A stretch of DNA of 64,000 nucleotides from contig NZ_CP072913.1 of NCBI RefSeq assembly GCF_017968885.1, positions 3,518,001-3,582,000 of the forward strand, given 5' to 3'. Shown piece after piece: positions 17,629 through 26,288 of this stretch. A model generated the notes under the pieces. That model saw nothing but the letters and a program-made list of their open reading frames with translations. It searched no databases and was not told the DNA's origin. Position 1 is the stretch's first letter. Each line of letters starts with the position of its first letter. The translations under genes and the position numbers were made by a program. Source of the DNA: Pseudomonas sp. Tri1 (lineage in GTDB: Bacteria > Pseudomonadota > Gammaproteobacteria > Pseudomonadales > Pseudomonadaceae).

Positions 17629-19937
17629 GATTCCTCGCCGCCCGCCGCTGGGCCGACCTGCCATTGCGAGGCAAGGCACTGGTGGTGATTTCCCTGCCAC
17701 TGGTGGTCCTGTTGCTGTCGCTGGTGCTGATCTACATCACCGAACGCCAGACCGCCCGGGCCGAAGAAGACGTGCGCCGGGTTCTACTGGTCCAGGGCGA
17801 TATCCAGACCGTGCATACCCTGCTGGCCGAGGCCGCAGCGAGCGTGCGCGGCTATCTGCTGACCCGGCGCGAGGACTTCCTGCCCAGCTACGAACAGGCC
17901 ACGCCGCTGATCAAGGCAGCGTTGCAACGGTTGGACCACAACATTCGCGACGCCAGGATGCGCGAGCACCTCAAGACCATCACCCCGTTGATCGCCGACA
18001 AACTCGACGGATTGCTCGCATTGCGCAACGGCAAGGCCGGGGACACCGAGGCCGTCACCGCGATCCTGATCGAAAACAAACAAGTGCTGGATGTGTTGCG
18101 CGAGCAGATCAGTGCCATGCGAGTCCGCGAGGACGCCCTGCTTGCCGACCGCAGCGCCGCCGCCTCGTCCACACGCATGCGGTTGTTGTTCGCCACTCTG
18201 CTGGCCGCAGTGTGCGGGCTGTTCGGGGCAATTGTCGCGGTGCTGTTCCTCTCCAAGGGCATTGTCGCCCGGGTCCAACAGGTGCAAGGCAATGCCCAGC
18301 GCCTGGCCTTGGGCCAACCCTTGTTGCCACAACCGCCGGAGCAAGACGAAATCGGCCAACTCGGCACTCGCCTGGTGGAGGCTGGGCAACTGCTTGCCGA
18401 GCGCGAGCGAGCCCTGCGCGATAACGAAGAACGCTTGCGGCTGATCATCGATGGCGTCAAGGACTACGGGATTTTCGCGCTGGATGCCCGGGGCTACGTG
18501 ACCACCTGGAACGCCGGCGCCGAACGGATCAAGGGCTACACCGAGCAGGAAATCCTTGGCCGGCATTTTTCCCTGTTCTACCTGGCGGAGGAATGCCCCG
18601 CGCACCCGGACATGGCCTTGCGTGAGGCGACCCGCGATGGCCATTACATGGAAGAAGGCTGGCGTTGTCGCAAGGACGGCAGCCGCTTTTGGGCGAGCGT
18701 GGTCATCACCGCTCAATACGACAGTACCGGGGCCCTGCGCGGTTTTTCTAAGATCACCCGCGACATCACCGACCGGCGCGCCGCCGAGATCGCCCTGCGC
18801 ACCGCTCGGGAAGAGGCGGAAAGCGCCAGCCGGGCCAAGAGTGAGTTTCTCTCGCGTATGAGTCACGAACTGCGCACGCCGTTGAATGCCATCCTCGGGT
18901 TCGCGCAACTGCTGGACATGGACTCCACCGCAGGCCAACGGCCCCAGGTCAGTCACATCCTGCGCGCCGGCCAGCACCTGCTGGCGTTGATCAACGAGGT
19001 GTTGGACATCGCCAGGATCGAGGCCGGGCGCCTGCCGCTGAACATCGAGCCGATCGCCCTGTCGACGGTGTTGCACGAAGCCCTGACGCTGGTATCGCCC
19101 ATGGCCACCGATGCCGGGATTCATCTGGCCGACCTGCCGCCGCTGCCTGAGGGCAGCGGCGTACTTGCCGATCGCCAGCGTCTGGTGCAGGTCTTGCTCA
19201 ACCTGTTGTCCAACGCCATCAAGTACAACCGGCCCGGCGGTGAAGTACGCATTGAAGTCAGCGTCCAGGCCCGGCACGTGAGCATCGCCGTCAGTGATAC
19301 CGGGCATGGCATCGCCCTCGAACAGCTGGATCAACTGTTCAAGCCGTTCGAACGCCTGGGCGCCGATCCCCAGGTCGAAGGCACTGGCCTTGGGTTGTCC
19401 CTGAGCAAGAGCCTGCTGGAGATGATGCAGGGCAGCCTTCAGGTCCACAGTGAACCCGGGCAAGGTTGCCGCTTCACCTTGCAGCTACCCGGCACCCAGG
19501 TAGCCGGCAGCCATTTGCCGCCCGCAGCGCCCCTCATGGTGACGCGCGCGCCTGTCGAATATCACGGCAAAGTGCTGTGTATCGAAGACAACCTGTCGAG
19601 CCTGGCACTGATCGAAACCCTGATGCAGCGGCGCCCGGGCATCCAACTGTTGTCGAGCATGCAGGGCCAGATGGGCCTGGACCTGGCTCGCCAGCACGCG
19701 CCGCAACTGATCCTGCTGGACGTGACCCTGCCGGACCTGGACGGCCTGGAAGTATTGCAGCGCCTGCGCCACTCCCCGGCCACCGCCGCGACGCCGGTGC
19801 TGATGATCACCGCCGACGCCAGCGACCTGACTCACCGTACCCTGCACGACGCCGGTGCCACGGCGATCCTGACCAAACCCATTCATATCCAGGCCTTTTT
19901 GCGCCACCTCGAGCACTATTTACCGGAGCCCGCATGA
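17625..19937 (+). CDS. Hybrid sensor histidine kinase (CHASE3-HAMP-PAS-HisKA-HATPase-REC)
   Basis: A 770-residue membrane kinase. Transmembrane segment 1 (about residues 20-40) and segment 2 (about 187-212) bracket a CHASE3-like periplasmic domain (AAASVRGYLLTRREDFLPSYEQA). HAMP follows, then a PAS domain (about 265-385, IIDGVKDYGIFALDARGYVTTWN... FSKITRDITDRR). HisKA carries the His near residue 414 (MSHELRTPLNAILGF), and HATPase shows LLNLLSNAIKYN and GTGLGLSLSKSLLE. A C-terminal receiver has its Asp near residue 699 (LILLDVTLPD). The ATG at 17625 overlaps the previous stop as ATGA. The HTWNAGAERIKGY-type PAS resembles that of phytochrome-associated Pseudomonas kinases; the signal is unknown. 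Confidence 0.92.
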   Translation: MRFLAARRWADLPLRGKALVVISLPLVVLLLSLVLIYITERQTARAEEDVRRVLLVQGDIQTVHTLLAEAAASVRGYLLTRREDFLPSYEQATPLIKAALQRLDHNIRDARMREHLKTITPLIADKLDGLLALRNGKAGDTEAVTAILIENKQVLDVLREQISAMRVREDALLADRSAAASSTRMRLLFATLLAAVCGLFGAIVAVLFLSKGIVARVQQVQGNAQRLALGQPLLPQPPEQDEIGQLGTRLVEAGQLLAERERALRDNEERLRLIIDGVKDYGIFALDARGYVTTWNAGAERIKGYTEQEILGRHFSLFYLAEECPAHPDMALREATRDGHYMEEGWRCRKDGSRFWASVVITAQYDSTGALRGFSKITRDITDRRAAEIALRTAREEAESASRAKSEFLSRMSHELRTPLNAILGFAQLLDMDSTAGQRPQVSHILRAGQHLLALINEVLDIARIEAGRLPLNIEPIALSTVLHEALTLVSPMATDAGIHLADLPPLPEGSGVLADRQRLVQVLLNLLSNAIKYNRPGGEVRIEVSVQARHVSIAVSDTGHGIALEQLDQLFKPFERLGADPQVEGTGLGLSLSKSLLEMMQGSLQVHSEPGQGCRFTLQLPGTQVAGSHLPPAAPLMVTRAPVEYHGKVLCIEDNLSSLALIETLMQRRPGIQLLSSMQGQMGLDLARQHAPQLILLDVTLPDLDGLEVLQRLRHSPATAATPVLMITADASDLTHRTLHDAGATAILTKPIHIQAFLRHLEHYLPEPA

Positions 19938-20401
19938 ATCGCGATTTGCGCATCCTGATCGTCGACGATCAGCGCCCCAACCTGGACCTGATGGAACAAC
20001 TGCTGGCCCGCGAAGGACTGCACAATGTGCTGAGCAGCACCGAGCCCTTGCGTACCCTCGACCTGTTCAACAGCTTCGAACCGGACCTGGTCATCCTCGA
20101 CCTGCACATGCCGGCGTTCGACGGCTTCGCCGTGCTGGAACAACTCAATCGACGCATTCCCGCCAACGATTACCTGCCGATCCTGGTACTGACCGCCGAC
20201 GCCACCCGCGACACCCGCCTGCGTGCCTTGGCCCTAGGTGCCCGGGACTTCATCAGCAAACCCCTGGATGCACTGGAAACGATGCTGCGCGTCTGGAACC
20301 TGCTGGAAACCCGAGCGCTCTATAAGGCGTTGCGCGAGTTGATTCCTTCCCAGCAGATCGAACTGTTGCGTCAGCATCGGCCAGCCGCCGATCCGGTCTA
20401 G
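19934..20401 (+). CDS. Single-domain response regulator (receiver plus short tail)
   Basis: A 155-residue receiver protein without a DNA-binding domain. It has LIVDDQRPN for the acidic pocket, the phosphoacceptor Asp in DLVILDLHMPAFDGF, the conserved Thr/Ala in VLTADATRD and the lysine in DFISKPLDALE. The C-terminal 25 residues may form a helix. It starts at an ATGA overlap with the hybrid kinase and closes the four-gene run. Proteins of this kind often start like RpfG regulators, but the HD-GYP output is absent here. It may act as a phosphate sink or relay partner. Confidence 0.88.
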   Translation: MNRDLRILIVDDQRPNLDLMEQLLAREGLHNVLSSTEPLRTLDLFNSFEPDLVILDLHMPAFDGFAVLEQLNRRIPANDYLPILVLTADATRDTRLRALALGARDFISKPLDALETMLRVWNLLETRALYKALRELIPSQQIELLRQHRPAADPV

Positions 20402-20430
20402 CCTGGCGGCAGTCATTGAGAGAGTCGAGT

Positions 20431-21327
20431 ATGGACGTCATCCAGCGAACATCGGCAACCGGCTTGCAAGCGTACATTCGCGGCGAGCGCCTGGCGACGT
20501 CCGACGGAGTGTCAGCGAAGGATGTCCTGGTTGAGATTTTTGTCCGCGAGCGCACGGAAGAACGCGTGATCGTGCCTGCGGTGGCCGAACCGTTGCTCGT
20601 CTGGGTCTTGTCCGGCGAAGCCGTTGTCCAGGAGCGCAGCGAAAATGAGGCCTGGGCAGCGAGCTCGGTACGGCGTGGCGATTTTTTCCTGACCGCGTCC
20701 CCTGCGCCCTATGAAATGCGCTGGCAAGCCAGCGGTACCGAGCCATTCGTGGTCATGCACGTTTACCTGGGGTTATCGCTGCTGGAGCGCGCCGTGGCCG
20801 AAACCGGCGGCAGTGGTGCGATCCGTCTGCGGGAAGTCTCGGGTGGCCGGGATGACGTGCTTTCGGCCTTGCTGGAGCAGATTCACGTGGAGCTGGCCCG
20901 ACGCGACGAAACCAGCGCGTTACTGATCCAGGGCGTGGCGCAATGTCTGGCGGTGCACCTGGCACGTCATTACCTGGATGCCGAAGCCGAGGACGTGTCC
21001 GGGCGCAATGCCCTGCCCGCCTTCAAGCTCAAGCGGGTCATCCAGCTAATGGAACAACGGCTGGCCGAAAGCTTCAGTCTTGGCGACCTGGCGCAAGCCG
21101 CCGGCATGAGCGAATACCACTTCAGCCGCCTGTTCAAACGCGCCACGGGGCGTTCGCCTTCACAGTACTTCATCCAGCTGAGAATGGCCCGGGCCCGACA
21201 ACTGCTGATCGAAACCGAGCGCAGCATCATCGATATCGGCCTGGAAGTCGGGTATGGCAGTGCCAGTCATTTTTCCCAGATATTTCGTCGTGAGGTCGGA
21301 GTTGCGCCGAGTCATTACCGCAGGTGA
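20431..21327 (+). CDS. AraC-family regulator with cupin-type sensor domain
   Basis: A 298-residue regulator. The N-terminal half is a cupin-like ligand domain (WVLSGEAVVQERS... RRGDFFLTASPAPYEMRW). The C-terminal half has the double helix-turn-helix of AraC proteins (LAESFSLGDLAQAAGMSEYHFSRLFKRATGRSPSQYF and IIDIGLEVGYGSASHFSQIFRREVGVAPSHYRR). The ATG at 20431 is preferred over the TTG at 20416. It is convergent with the short-chain dehydrogenase at 21399, from which a strong hairpin separates it. The regulated genes and inducer are unknown. Confidence 0.88.
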   Translation: MDVIQRTSATGLQAYIRGERLATSDGVSAKDVLVEIFVRERTEERVIVPAVAEPLLVWVLSGEAVVQERSENEAWAASSVRRGDFFLTASPAPYEMRWQASGTEPFVVMHVYLGLSLLERAVAETGGSGAIRLREVSGGRDDVLSALLEQIHVELARRDETSALLIQGVAQCLAVHLARHYLDAEAEDVSGRNALPAFKLKRVIQLMEQRLAESFSLGDLAQAAGMSEYHFSRLFKRATGRSPSQYFIQLRMARARQLLIETERSIIDIGLEVGYGSASHFSQIFRREVGVAPSHYRR

Positions 21328-21341
21328 AGCGAACACCAAAA

Positions 21342-21373
21342 TTGTGGCGAGGGAACTTGCTCCCTCGCCACAA
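21342..21373. terminator. Bidirectional hairpin between convergent araC-type and SDR genes
   Basis: A perfect 13-bp inverted repeat TTGTGGCGAGGGA / TCCCTCGCCACAA with a 6-base loop. It lies 15 bases after the AraC stop and 26 bases after the SDR stop on the other strand. The A-tract on one side and AATTTT on the other fit use as a terminator in both directions. The GCGAGGGA core resembles dispersed palindromes of this genus. Confidence 0.65.
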
Positions 21374-21398
21374 AAGCCCGCGCAGCAGCCACAACGGA

Positions 21399-22163
21399 TC
21401 AACCACCTACCGCAACACTCATCCCACCATCGGCCATGACCACCGAGCCGACCATGAAACTGGCTCGCTCCGAAGCCAGGAACGCGACGATCTCGGCAAT
21501 CTCCGAAGGTGACGCCGCCCGGCCAATGGGCGCGGACTTGCCGTGCTCGGCCAGGAAACCCTGGCCATCCTCCATGAAGTGATCGAGCAGATGAGTGACC
21601 ACATCACCAACGCCGATCGCATTGACCCTGATCCCGTGCTCAATGGCTTCCAAGGCCTGGGTACGGGTCAACTGGGCCAGGGCGCCCTTTGAAGCGGTGT
21701 ATGCCGCTATGCCTGGAAAGGCAAAGTAGGACGCGTAGGATGCGATGTTCACGATGGCGCCGGACTGCTGTTTCATCATCGCCTTCATGGCTTCACGTGA
21801 ATGCAGGAAAGCGCCGGTCACGTTGGTCTCCATCTGCCAGTTCCAATCTTCACGGGTCATTTCCACGAAGGGTTTGTAGAGGATTCGCCCGGCATTGTTC
21901 ACCAGCACATCGAGCCGACCAAAGCGCTGCACCGCCAGCGCGACGGCGGCCTCGGCGCTGCCGTCCGCAGTGATGTCGGCCACGAACGGCACCAGGCCCG
22001 GCTGCTCCAACGCATTAACTTGAGGATTGATGTCCTCGGCAATGACCCTGGCACCGCGGGCATGGAACAACTCGGCGATCGCCCGACCGATGCCGCTGGC
22101 CGCACCGGTAACCAATACCACTTTGTCGGCGATTTCGTTGGGGGTCGGTTTGAAGTCAGTCAT
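21399..22163 (-). CDS. Short-chain dehydrogenase/reductase (SDR)
   Basis: A 254-residue classical SDR. It shows the NAD(P)-binding TGAASGIGRAIAELF, NNAGRIL, and the catalytic Tyr/Lys in YTASKGALAQLTRTQALE, plus a C-terminal GSVVMADGGMSVAVGG segment. The acidic residue after the second strand (VIAEDIN) suggests NAD rather than NADP, which is an inference. The ATG at 22163 has GGAG upstream. It lies 102 bases downstream of tonB in the same direction and might be the last gene of that transcript, but its substrate cannot be told. Confidence 0.85.
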   Translation of the reverse strand: MTDFKPTPNEIADKVVLVTGAASGIGRAIAELFHARGARVIAEDINPQVNALEQPGLVPFVADITADGSAEAAVALAVQRFGRLDVLVNNAGRILYKPFVEMTREDWNWQMETNVTGAFLHSREAMKAMMKQQSGAIVNIASYASYFAFPGIAAYTASKGALAQLTRTQALEAIEHGIRVNAIGVGDVVTHLLDHFMEDGQGFLAEHGKSAPIGRAASPSEIAEIVAFLASERASFMVGSVVMADGGMSVAVGG

Positions 22164-22265
22164 CTCAGTTCTCCAAAAGCAGGTTTGTTTTCGACGACCC
22201 CACTGTCGTCGATCGCGAACCTGCACTCTTTGGGAGCCTTGCTTGAGCTGTCGGGCTTTTGCGTT

Positions 22266-23084
22266 TTATTTGATCCGGTAGTGGAAGGTGTTGCGCACCG
22301 CCGGCACTGTCACGGCCTTGCCTTCGACGATTCGCGGTTGGTAGCGGAAGGTCTGTGCAGCCGCCAGGGACGGGCGGATGAACAGCGGGTGGCAACCGTC
22401 GAGCACCCTGGGACTGTCAACCCGACCGTCTGGCGTCACGCTGTATTCCACGGTGCAGTCGCCTTCCAGCCCCTTGTCCAGGGCCCGTTGCGGATAGTCC
22501 GGGGCTTGTTTGCTCAGGGGTTGATAGCTGCGACTGTCGGCTGCGGCCAAGCGCGCCTGTTCGGCACGGTGTTGTTGAGCGAGCACTTGCGCCTGCTGGG
22601 TCTGGCGCTGTTGTTCAGCGGCCTGTTGCTCGGCTTCGTGCTGGCGCCGTTCACTCTCCTGGTGTTCACGTTGCTGTTGGGCCTGTTGCTCGCGCTTTTG
22701 ATCCTCGACCCGTTTGCGGGCCAGGGTCGCCTGTTCCAGTTTCTGCGCCTGGACACGCGGGTCCACGACCGGCTTGGCCGGAGTGGGACTCGACGTTTGC
22801 AACGGCACCGGCACCGCTTCGGACGGTTGCGCAATAACAGCGGCCACGGGGGCTGGTGCCGGTGCTTCTGGCACTGGCGCCGGGGGCAACATCACCAGTT
22901 GCGTATGCAGCACCCGAGGCGCCTGGGCAACGGGTTTCTCTGCGGTCCAGCCCAGGATCAGCAACACAGCCACCACCGCGTGCAGTGCCACCGCGAGCCC
23001 TGCCGCGAGGCTGTTTCGCCAAACGCCATGGCGCGTCAACGCGCGAAGGTGCAGGGAAGGACTGTGCATGATCATCGCCGTCAT
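22266..23084 (-). CDS. tonB: TonB energy-transducing protein
   Basis: A 272-residue TonB. An N-terminal anchor (about residues 25-45, LAAGLAVALHAVVAVLLILGW) contains the functional His. It is followed by a proline/alanine linker and a long Gln/Glu/Arg-rich stretch (about 110-185) that is likely a coiled or extended periplasmic span. The C-terminal TonB domain (YPQRALDKGLEGDCTVEYSVTPDGRV... RNTFHYRIK) contacts receptor TonB boxes. The start overlaps the exbD stop as ATGA. With exbB, exbD, the phytase and a receptor upstream in one direction, it is probably a dedicated energiser for that receptor. Confidence 0.92.
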   Translation of the reverse strand: MTAMIMHSPSLHLRALTRHGVWRNSLAAGLAVALHAVVAVLLILGWTAEKPVAQAPRVLHTQLVMLPPAPVPEAPAPAPVAAVIAQPSEAVPVPLQTSSPTPAKPVVDPRVQAQKLEQATLARKRVEDQKREQQAQQQREHQESERRQHEAEQQAAEQQRQTQQAQVLAQQHRAEQARLAAADSRSYQPLSKQAPDYPQRALDKGLEGDCTVEYSVTPDGRVDSPRVLDGCHPLFIRPSLAAAQTFRYQPRIVEGKAVTVPAVRNTFHYRIK

Positions 23085-23527
23085 CGGGGCGCCTCGGTCA
23101 CCAGCCCCAGGTTGCTCACCCCGCCCTGCTGCAAGGCCGCCATGGCCGCGACGACCCGGCCGTAATCGGCATGCTCGTCGGCACGGATATACACCTGGGT
23201 GTCGCTGCGCTCAGCGACGACCTGCGCCACTTTGGCGCGCATCTGGTCCAGGTCCACAGCGCTGTCGGTCTGGTGATGGGTGTCCAGTTCTCCACCAAGG
23301 TTCCAGTAATAGCCTCCTTCGGCCTTCACCGACAGGGTCAGGATCTGCTGGCGGCTGTCATTGGCCAGGGCCTCGCTGGCGACCTTGGGCAGGTCGATCT
23401 TCACACCCTGGGTCAGCATCGGTGCGGTGACCATGAAGATCACCAGCAGCACCAACATCACATCGATGTAGGGCACCACGTTCATTTCGGCCTTGGGCCC
23501 GTGCTTGCGTTGCGGCTTGACTAACAT
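23081..23527 (-). CDS. exbD: ExbD/TolR-type biopolymer transporter
   Basis: A 148-residue inner-membrane protein. One N-terminal transmembrane helix carries the key proton-path Asp (MNVVPYIDVMLVLLVIFMV), followed by the periplasmic domain with QTDSAVDLDQMRAKV and VYIRADEHADYGRVVAAM. The ATG at 23527 has AAAGGAGAGG upstream; a longer frame to 23572 lacks this. It lies 13 bases downstream of exbB and overlaps tonB. It forms the ExbBD proton-driven motor that energises TonB. Confidence 0.93.
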   Translation of the reverse strand: MLVKPQRKHGPKAEMNVVPYIDVMLVLLVIFMVTAPMLTQGVKIDLPKVASEALANDSRQQILTLSVKAEGGYYWNLGGELDTHHQTDSAVDLDQMRAKVAQVVAERSDTQVYIRADEHADYGRVVAAMAALQQGGVSNLGLVTEAPR

Positions 23528-23540
23528 CTGCCCTCTCCTT

Positions 23541-24248
23541 TCAAGCAGCCGTGGCCAGGTTGACCGCAGCACCGTGCAGCTTGCGGTGCAAGCGTGCCTG
23601 CAACTCGTTGCCGAAGGCGTAATAGCGGGTCAGCAGGGTCTGGCCGCGAGCGGCAAAACGGTTATAGGCAATCACTGCGGGGATCGCCGCGAACAAACCG
23701 ATGGCCGTGGCGATCAGCGCTTCAGCAATGCCCGGCGCCACGGTGGAAAGGCTGGCCTGTTGCACTTGGGAGAGACCGATAAAGGCATTCATGATCCCCC
23801 AGACCGTGCCGAACAAACCGATGTACGGGCTGACCGAGCCGACGGTGGCGAGAAACTGCAGGCCTTTTTCCAGCTGCACCTCCTGTTCGCTGATCGCCAC
23901 CTGCAGCGAACGCTCGATACCTTCGAGCACCACTTCCGGTGTACTTGAGGGTTGGTTGAGCTGAGTGAAGGCCAGCACGCCGGCCTGGAAAATCGGAGTT
24001 ATGCCACCCTCCTCTTCGCGAGCCTGCGCAGTTTCCCGGTACAGCGCCAGCACATCCTGAGTGCTACGAAAGCGCTGTATGAACGCCTTGAACTGTCGCT
24101 CGGTACGTTGCAGCACGGCGCTGCGCTGGATGATCAGGTACCAGCTCAGCAATGAGGCCAACAACAACGTGAGCATGACCGCCTTGACCAGCAGACTCGC
24201 GTCGCTGATCAGGCCCCAGATCGTCATGTGTTCCAAAGTGGCTTGCAT
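23541..24248 (-). CDS. exbB: ExbB/TolQ-type proton channel protein
   Basis: A 235-residue MotA/TolQ/ExbB family protein with three hydrophobic segments: LVKAVMLTLLLASLLSWYLII near the start, LQFLATVGSVSPYIGLFGTVWGIMNAF, and ALIATAIGLFAAIPAVIAYNRF. The last two hold the family glycine/threonine motifs of the proton channel. The ATG at 24248 is chosen over upstream frame extensions that would run into the phytase 3' region. The gap to the phytase stop is 64 bases, consistent with one operon of receptor, phytase, exbB, exbD and tonB. Confidence 0.93.
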   Translation of the reverse strand: MQATLEHMTIWGLISDASLLVKAVMLTLLLASLLSWYLIIQRSAVLQRTERQFKAFIQRFRSTQDVLALYRETAQAREEEGGITPIFQAGVLAFTQLNQPSSTPEVVLEGIERSLQVAISEQEVQLEKGLQFLATVGSVSPYIGLFGTVWGIMNAFIGLSQVQQASLSTVAPGIAEALIATAIGLFAAIPAVIAYNRFAARGQTLLTRYYAFGNELQARLHRKLHGAAVNLATAA

Positions 24249-24312
24249 GGGTAGAACTCCTGTCTGACGGCTATTCGATGAAATGTTCGTGACCGGTTGA
24301 TGACAACGTCGC

Positions 24313-26256
24313 TCAAGGCAGGCGTAGCGCTTTGGCCACCTCGGCCCAGGGCACGAACTTGAAATTCTGGGTCTGCTCGGGCATGCGCTTGCGACCGTCC
24401 TGGACCACCAGCATCCCCTGGTTCCAAGGCCCGCCAAGGTTTACCGAGGTGACTTCCAGGCCGTCGGTTTCCGAGGCCCCGTCGATGCCCGCCGCAGCGT
24501 TCAGGCCAACCCGAAAAACGCCACGCACGGCATAAGGCGGCTCGGCATCGAGCACCAGGTAGCTGTCATTGCCCTGGCTGGACACCACCAGGTAGTCATG
24601 GCCTGCGCTTTGGTACAGGGCGATGCCCTCGACGTCGGCATGTAACGGCGGACCCACCTTGATCACGCTGCTCAAGGTCGCCGGCTGGTCGGCCCGGGCA
24701 TCCACCGTCCAGACGCCGACGTCTTCTTCACCGAGAAACAGGCGCTGACGCGGGTCATCGGCCACGCAACCTTCGGGTTGGCTATCGACGCTGAACTGGC
24801 GCACCAACTCGCCTTTCACCACGCCGTCCGGCGCGCTGAGGCGGTACTGCAGATAGCGACCGTCCTTGCCGTTGGCGAAGGCATACAGTTCGCCTTCGGC
24901 TGGCTGGAACAGACAAATGCCGTAGATTTCCTTGAGCGACGTGGGGATCTCGCCAGCCTCGTGCAGCTCGCCACTGGTGCGATCAATACTGAACAGACTG
25001 AGGCTGTTGCGATCGCGATTGCTGGCCACCGCAAGATCGACGGTTTGCTCACCCAGCTTGAAGTTGGCGCGCACATCGACATTATTCAGACGCCCTACCG
25101 GCAACGCCTGCAGCAGCTTGCCTTGCAGGTCATAAGCCAGCAGGCCTTGCTTCTTGTTGGTGCCCAGCACTCGACTCAGGGCGGGCGTCGTTGGATGAAT
25201 CCAGATCGCCGGGTCATCGGCTGCGTCGCCCTGGCGGGCCACCGGCTCGCTCTGGACGATGGCCGCAACACTGGGCAGGATCGGCGCCAGCGGTACAGGC
25301 TTGGGTTGCCAATTGATTTCACCCTGATACAGGCGTCCGTTGGCATCGTCGCGCAGCAGCATTTCGATGCCGGATTTGCTCGGGCGTACCGCGAGGCTTT
25401 CCGGTTCCTTCAGGCCCGGCAAGGGCAAACGGGCCTTGGCGATCCAACCTTCGTCCTTTTGCTGATACAGATGCAGTTGCGCCGCCGCCGGATCCAGGCC
25501 CAGCATGCCACCCGGCAATACGGCCATGGCCCCGGCGGCTTGCTGGATGTCACCGAACGGTGTGCGCATCGCCACGGGAACACGAACGGTATCGGCTTCG
25601 GAAGATGCCGGATAGGCCCACCACCCCACCCGCTCCTCGTTGACGAACAATTGATTGGTGCCGTCCTGCACCTGGCAGGTCTTGGCGTCCGGTGGTAACG
25701 GCAGGCCGCGCACCCGTTGCGCGGTGTCGCTCAGGTGCTCGCCATTGCCGACCAGCCATTGCTCGCCTTTACCCTGTTCCCCCATCAGGAACACGAACAG
25801 GTTGCTCGCGTCATCGCGGTACAGGCATAGGCCGTTTACCGCAAAATCCCGTGTCGGCAGATACACAGGTGTTCCCCACTGGCGCTTCTGCGGGTCGAGG
25901 CTGACCAGCAACGCCTGCTGACGCGCGCCGTCGAGGCTGGCAACCAGTACATTCGCTCCCAGGGAACGACTGTCGAGGCCTTCAAAGCTGCCCTCCAGGC
26001 GCGCCAACTCAAGGCCTTGGGCATCGAGTAACAACAAACCCTCGCGGGCGCTGGCCAGCCGCTCGGTCGTTGACGGGCCAGGCAGGAATGCCAGGGCGTT
26101 GAGCGAAAGGTCCTGGGATTGAGACCAGGGTTTCAGTATCAGCTTGGGAGCCGCGGGAGCCGCCAGGGCCGGGACCGCTGCCAGGCTGACCAGCATCGCC
26201 AACAGGTAGCGCTTGGGTAATAGCAACATCGTGTTCAACGCAAAAGTCCTTGTCAT
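24313..26256 (-). CDS. Secreted beta-propeller phytase (3-phytase, tandem-domain form)
   Basis: This 647-residue protein has a signal peptide (LLLPKRYLLAMLVSLAAVPALA). Its C-terminal half (from about residue 330) is a classical beta-propeller phytase domain: ADDPAIWIHPTTPALSRVLGTNKKQGLLAYDLQGK, LNNVDVRANF, ASNRDRNSL, FLGEEDVGVW, LHADVEGIALY, ASETDGLEV and NFKFVPW. These supply the acidic calcium-binding and phosphate sites of the family. The N-terminal half looks like a second, diverged propeller, as in known dual-domain phytases. The enzyme would release phosphate from phytate in the periplasm. It follows the receptor gene by 32 bases. The start could also be the ATG at 26229. Confidence 0.88.
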   Translation of the reverse strand: MTRTFALNTMLLLPKRYLLAMLVSLAAVPALAAPAAPKLILKPWSQSQDLSLNALAFLPGPSTTERLASAREGLLLLDAQGLELARLEGSFEGLDSRSLGANVLVASLDGARQQALLVSLDPQKRQWGTPVYLPTRDFAVNGLCLYRDDASNLFVFLMGEQGKGEQWLVGNGEHLSDTAQRVRGLPLPPDAKTCQVQDGTNQLFVNEERVGWWAYPASSEADTVRVPVAMRTPFGDIQQAAGAMAVLPGGMLGLDPAAAQLHLYQQKDEGWIAKARLPLPGLKEPESLAVRPSKSGIEMLLRDDANGRLYQGEINWQPKPVPLAPILPSVAAIVQSEPVARQGDAADDPAIWIHPTTPALSRVLGTNKKQGLLAYDLQGKLLQALPVGRLNNVDVRANFKLGEQTVDLAVASNRDRNSLSLFSIDRTSGELHEAGEIPTSLKEIYGICLFQPAEGELYAFANGKDGRYLQYRLSAPDGVVKGELVRQFSVDSQPEGCVADDPRQRLFLGEEDVGVWTVDARADQPATLSSVIKVGPPLHADVEGIALYQSAGHDYLVVSSQGNDSYLVLDAEPPYAVRGVFRVGLNAAAGIDGASETDGLEVTSVNLGGPWNQGMLVVQDGRKRMPEQTQNFKFVPWAEVAKALRLP

Positions 26257-26288
26257 TAGGCCAAACTCAAAAGTGGCATGCTCGCAGT

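Noticed and set aside
17784..19463. 559-codon minus-strand frame opposite the hybrid kinase
   Set aside because: The composition is typical of an antisense shadow. The plus-strand kinase has all catalytic motifs and coupled starts.
21801..23165. 454-codon plus-strand frame across SDR and tonB
   Set aside because: It crosses two well-supported genes and its hydrophobic stretch is the antisense of the Gln/Glu-rich TonB linker.
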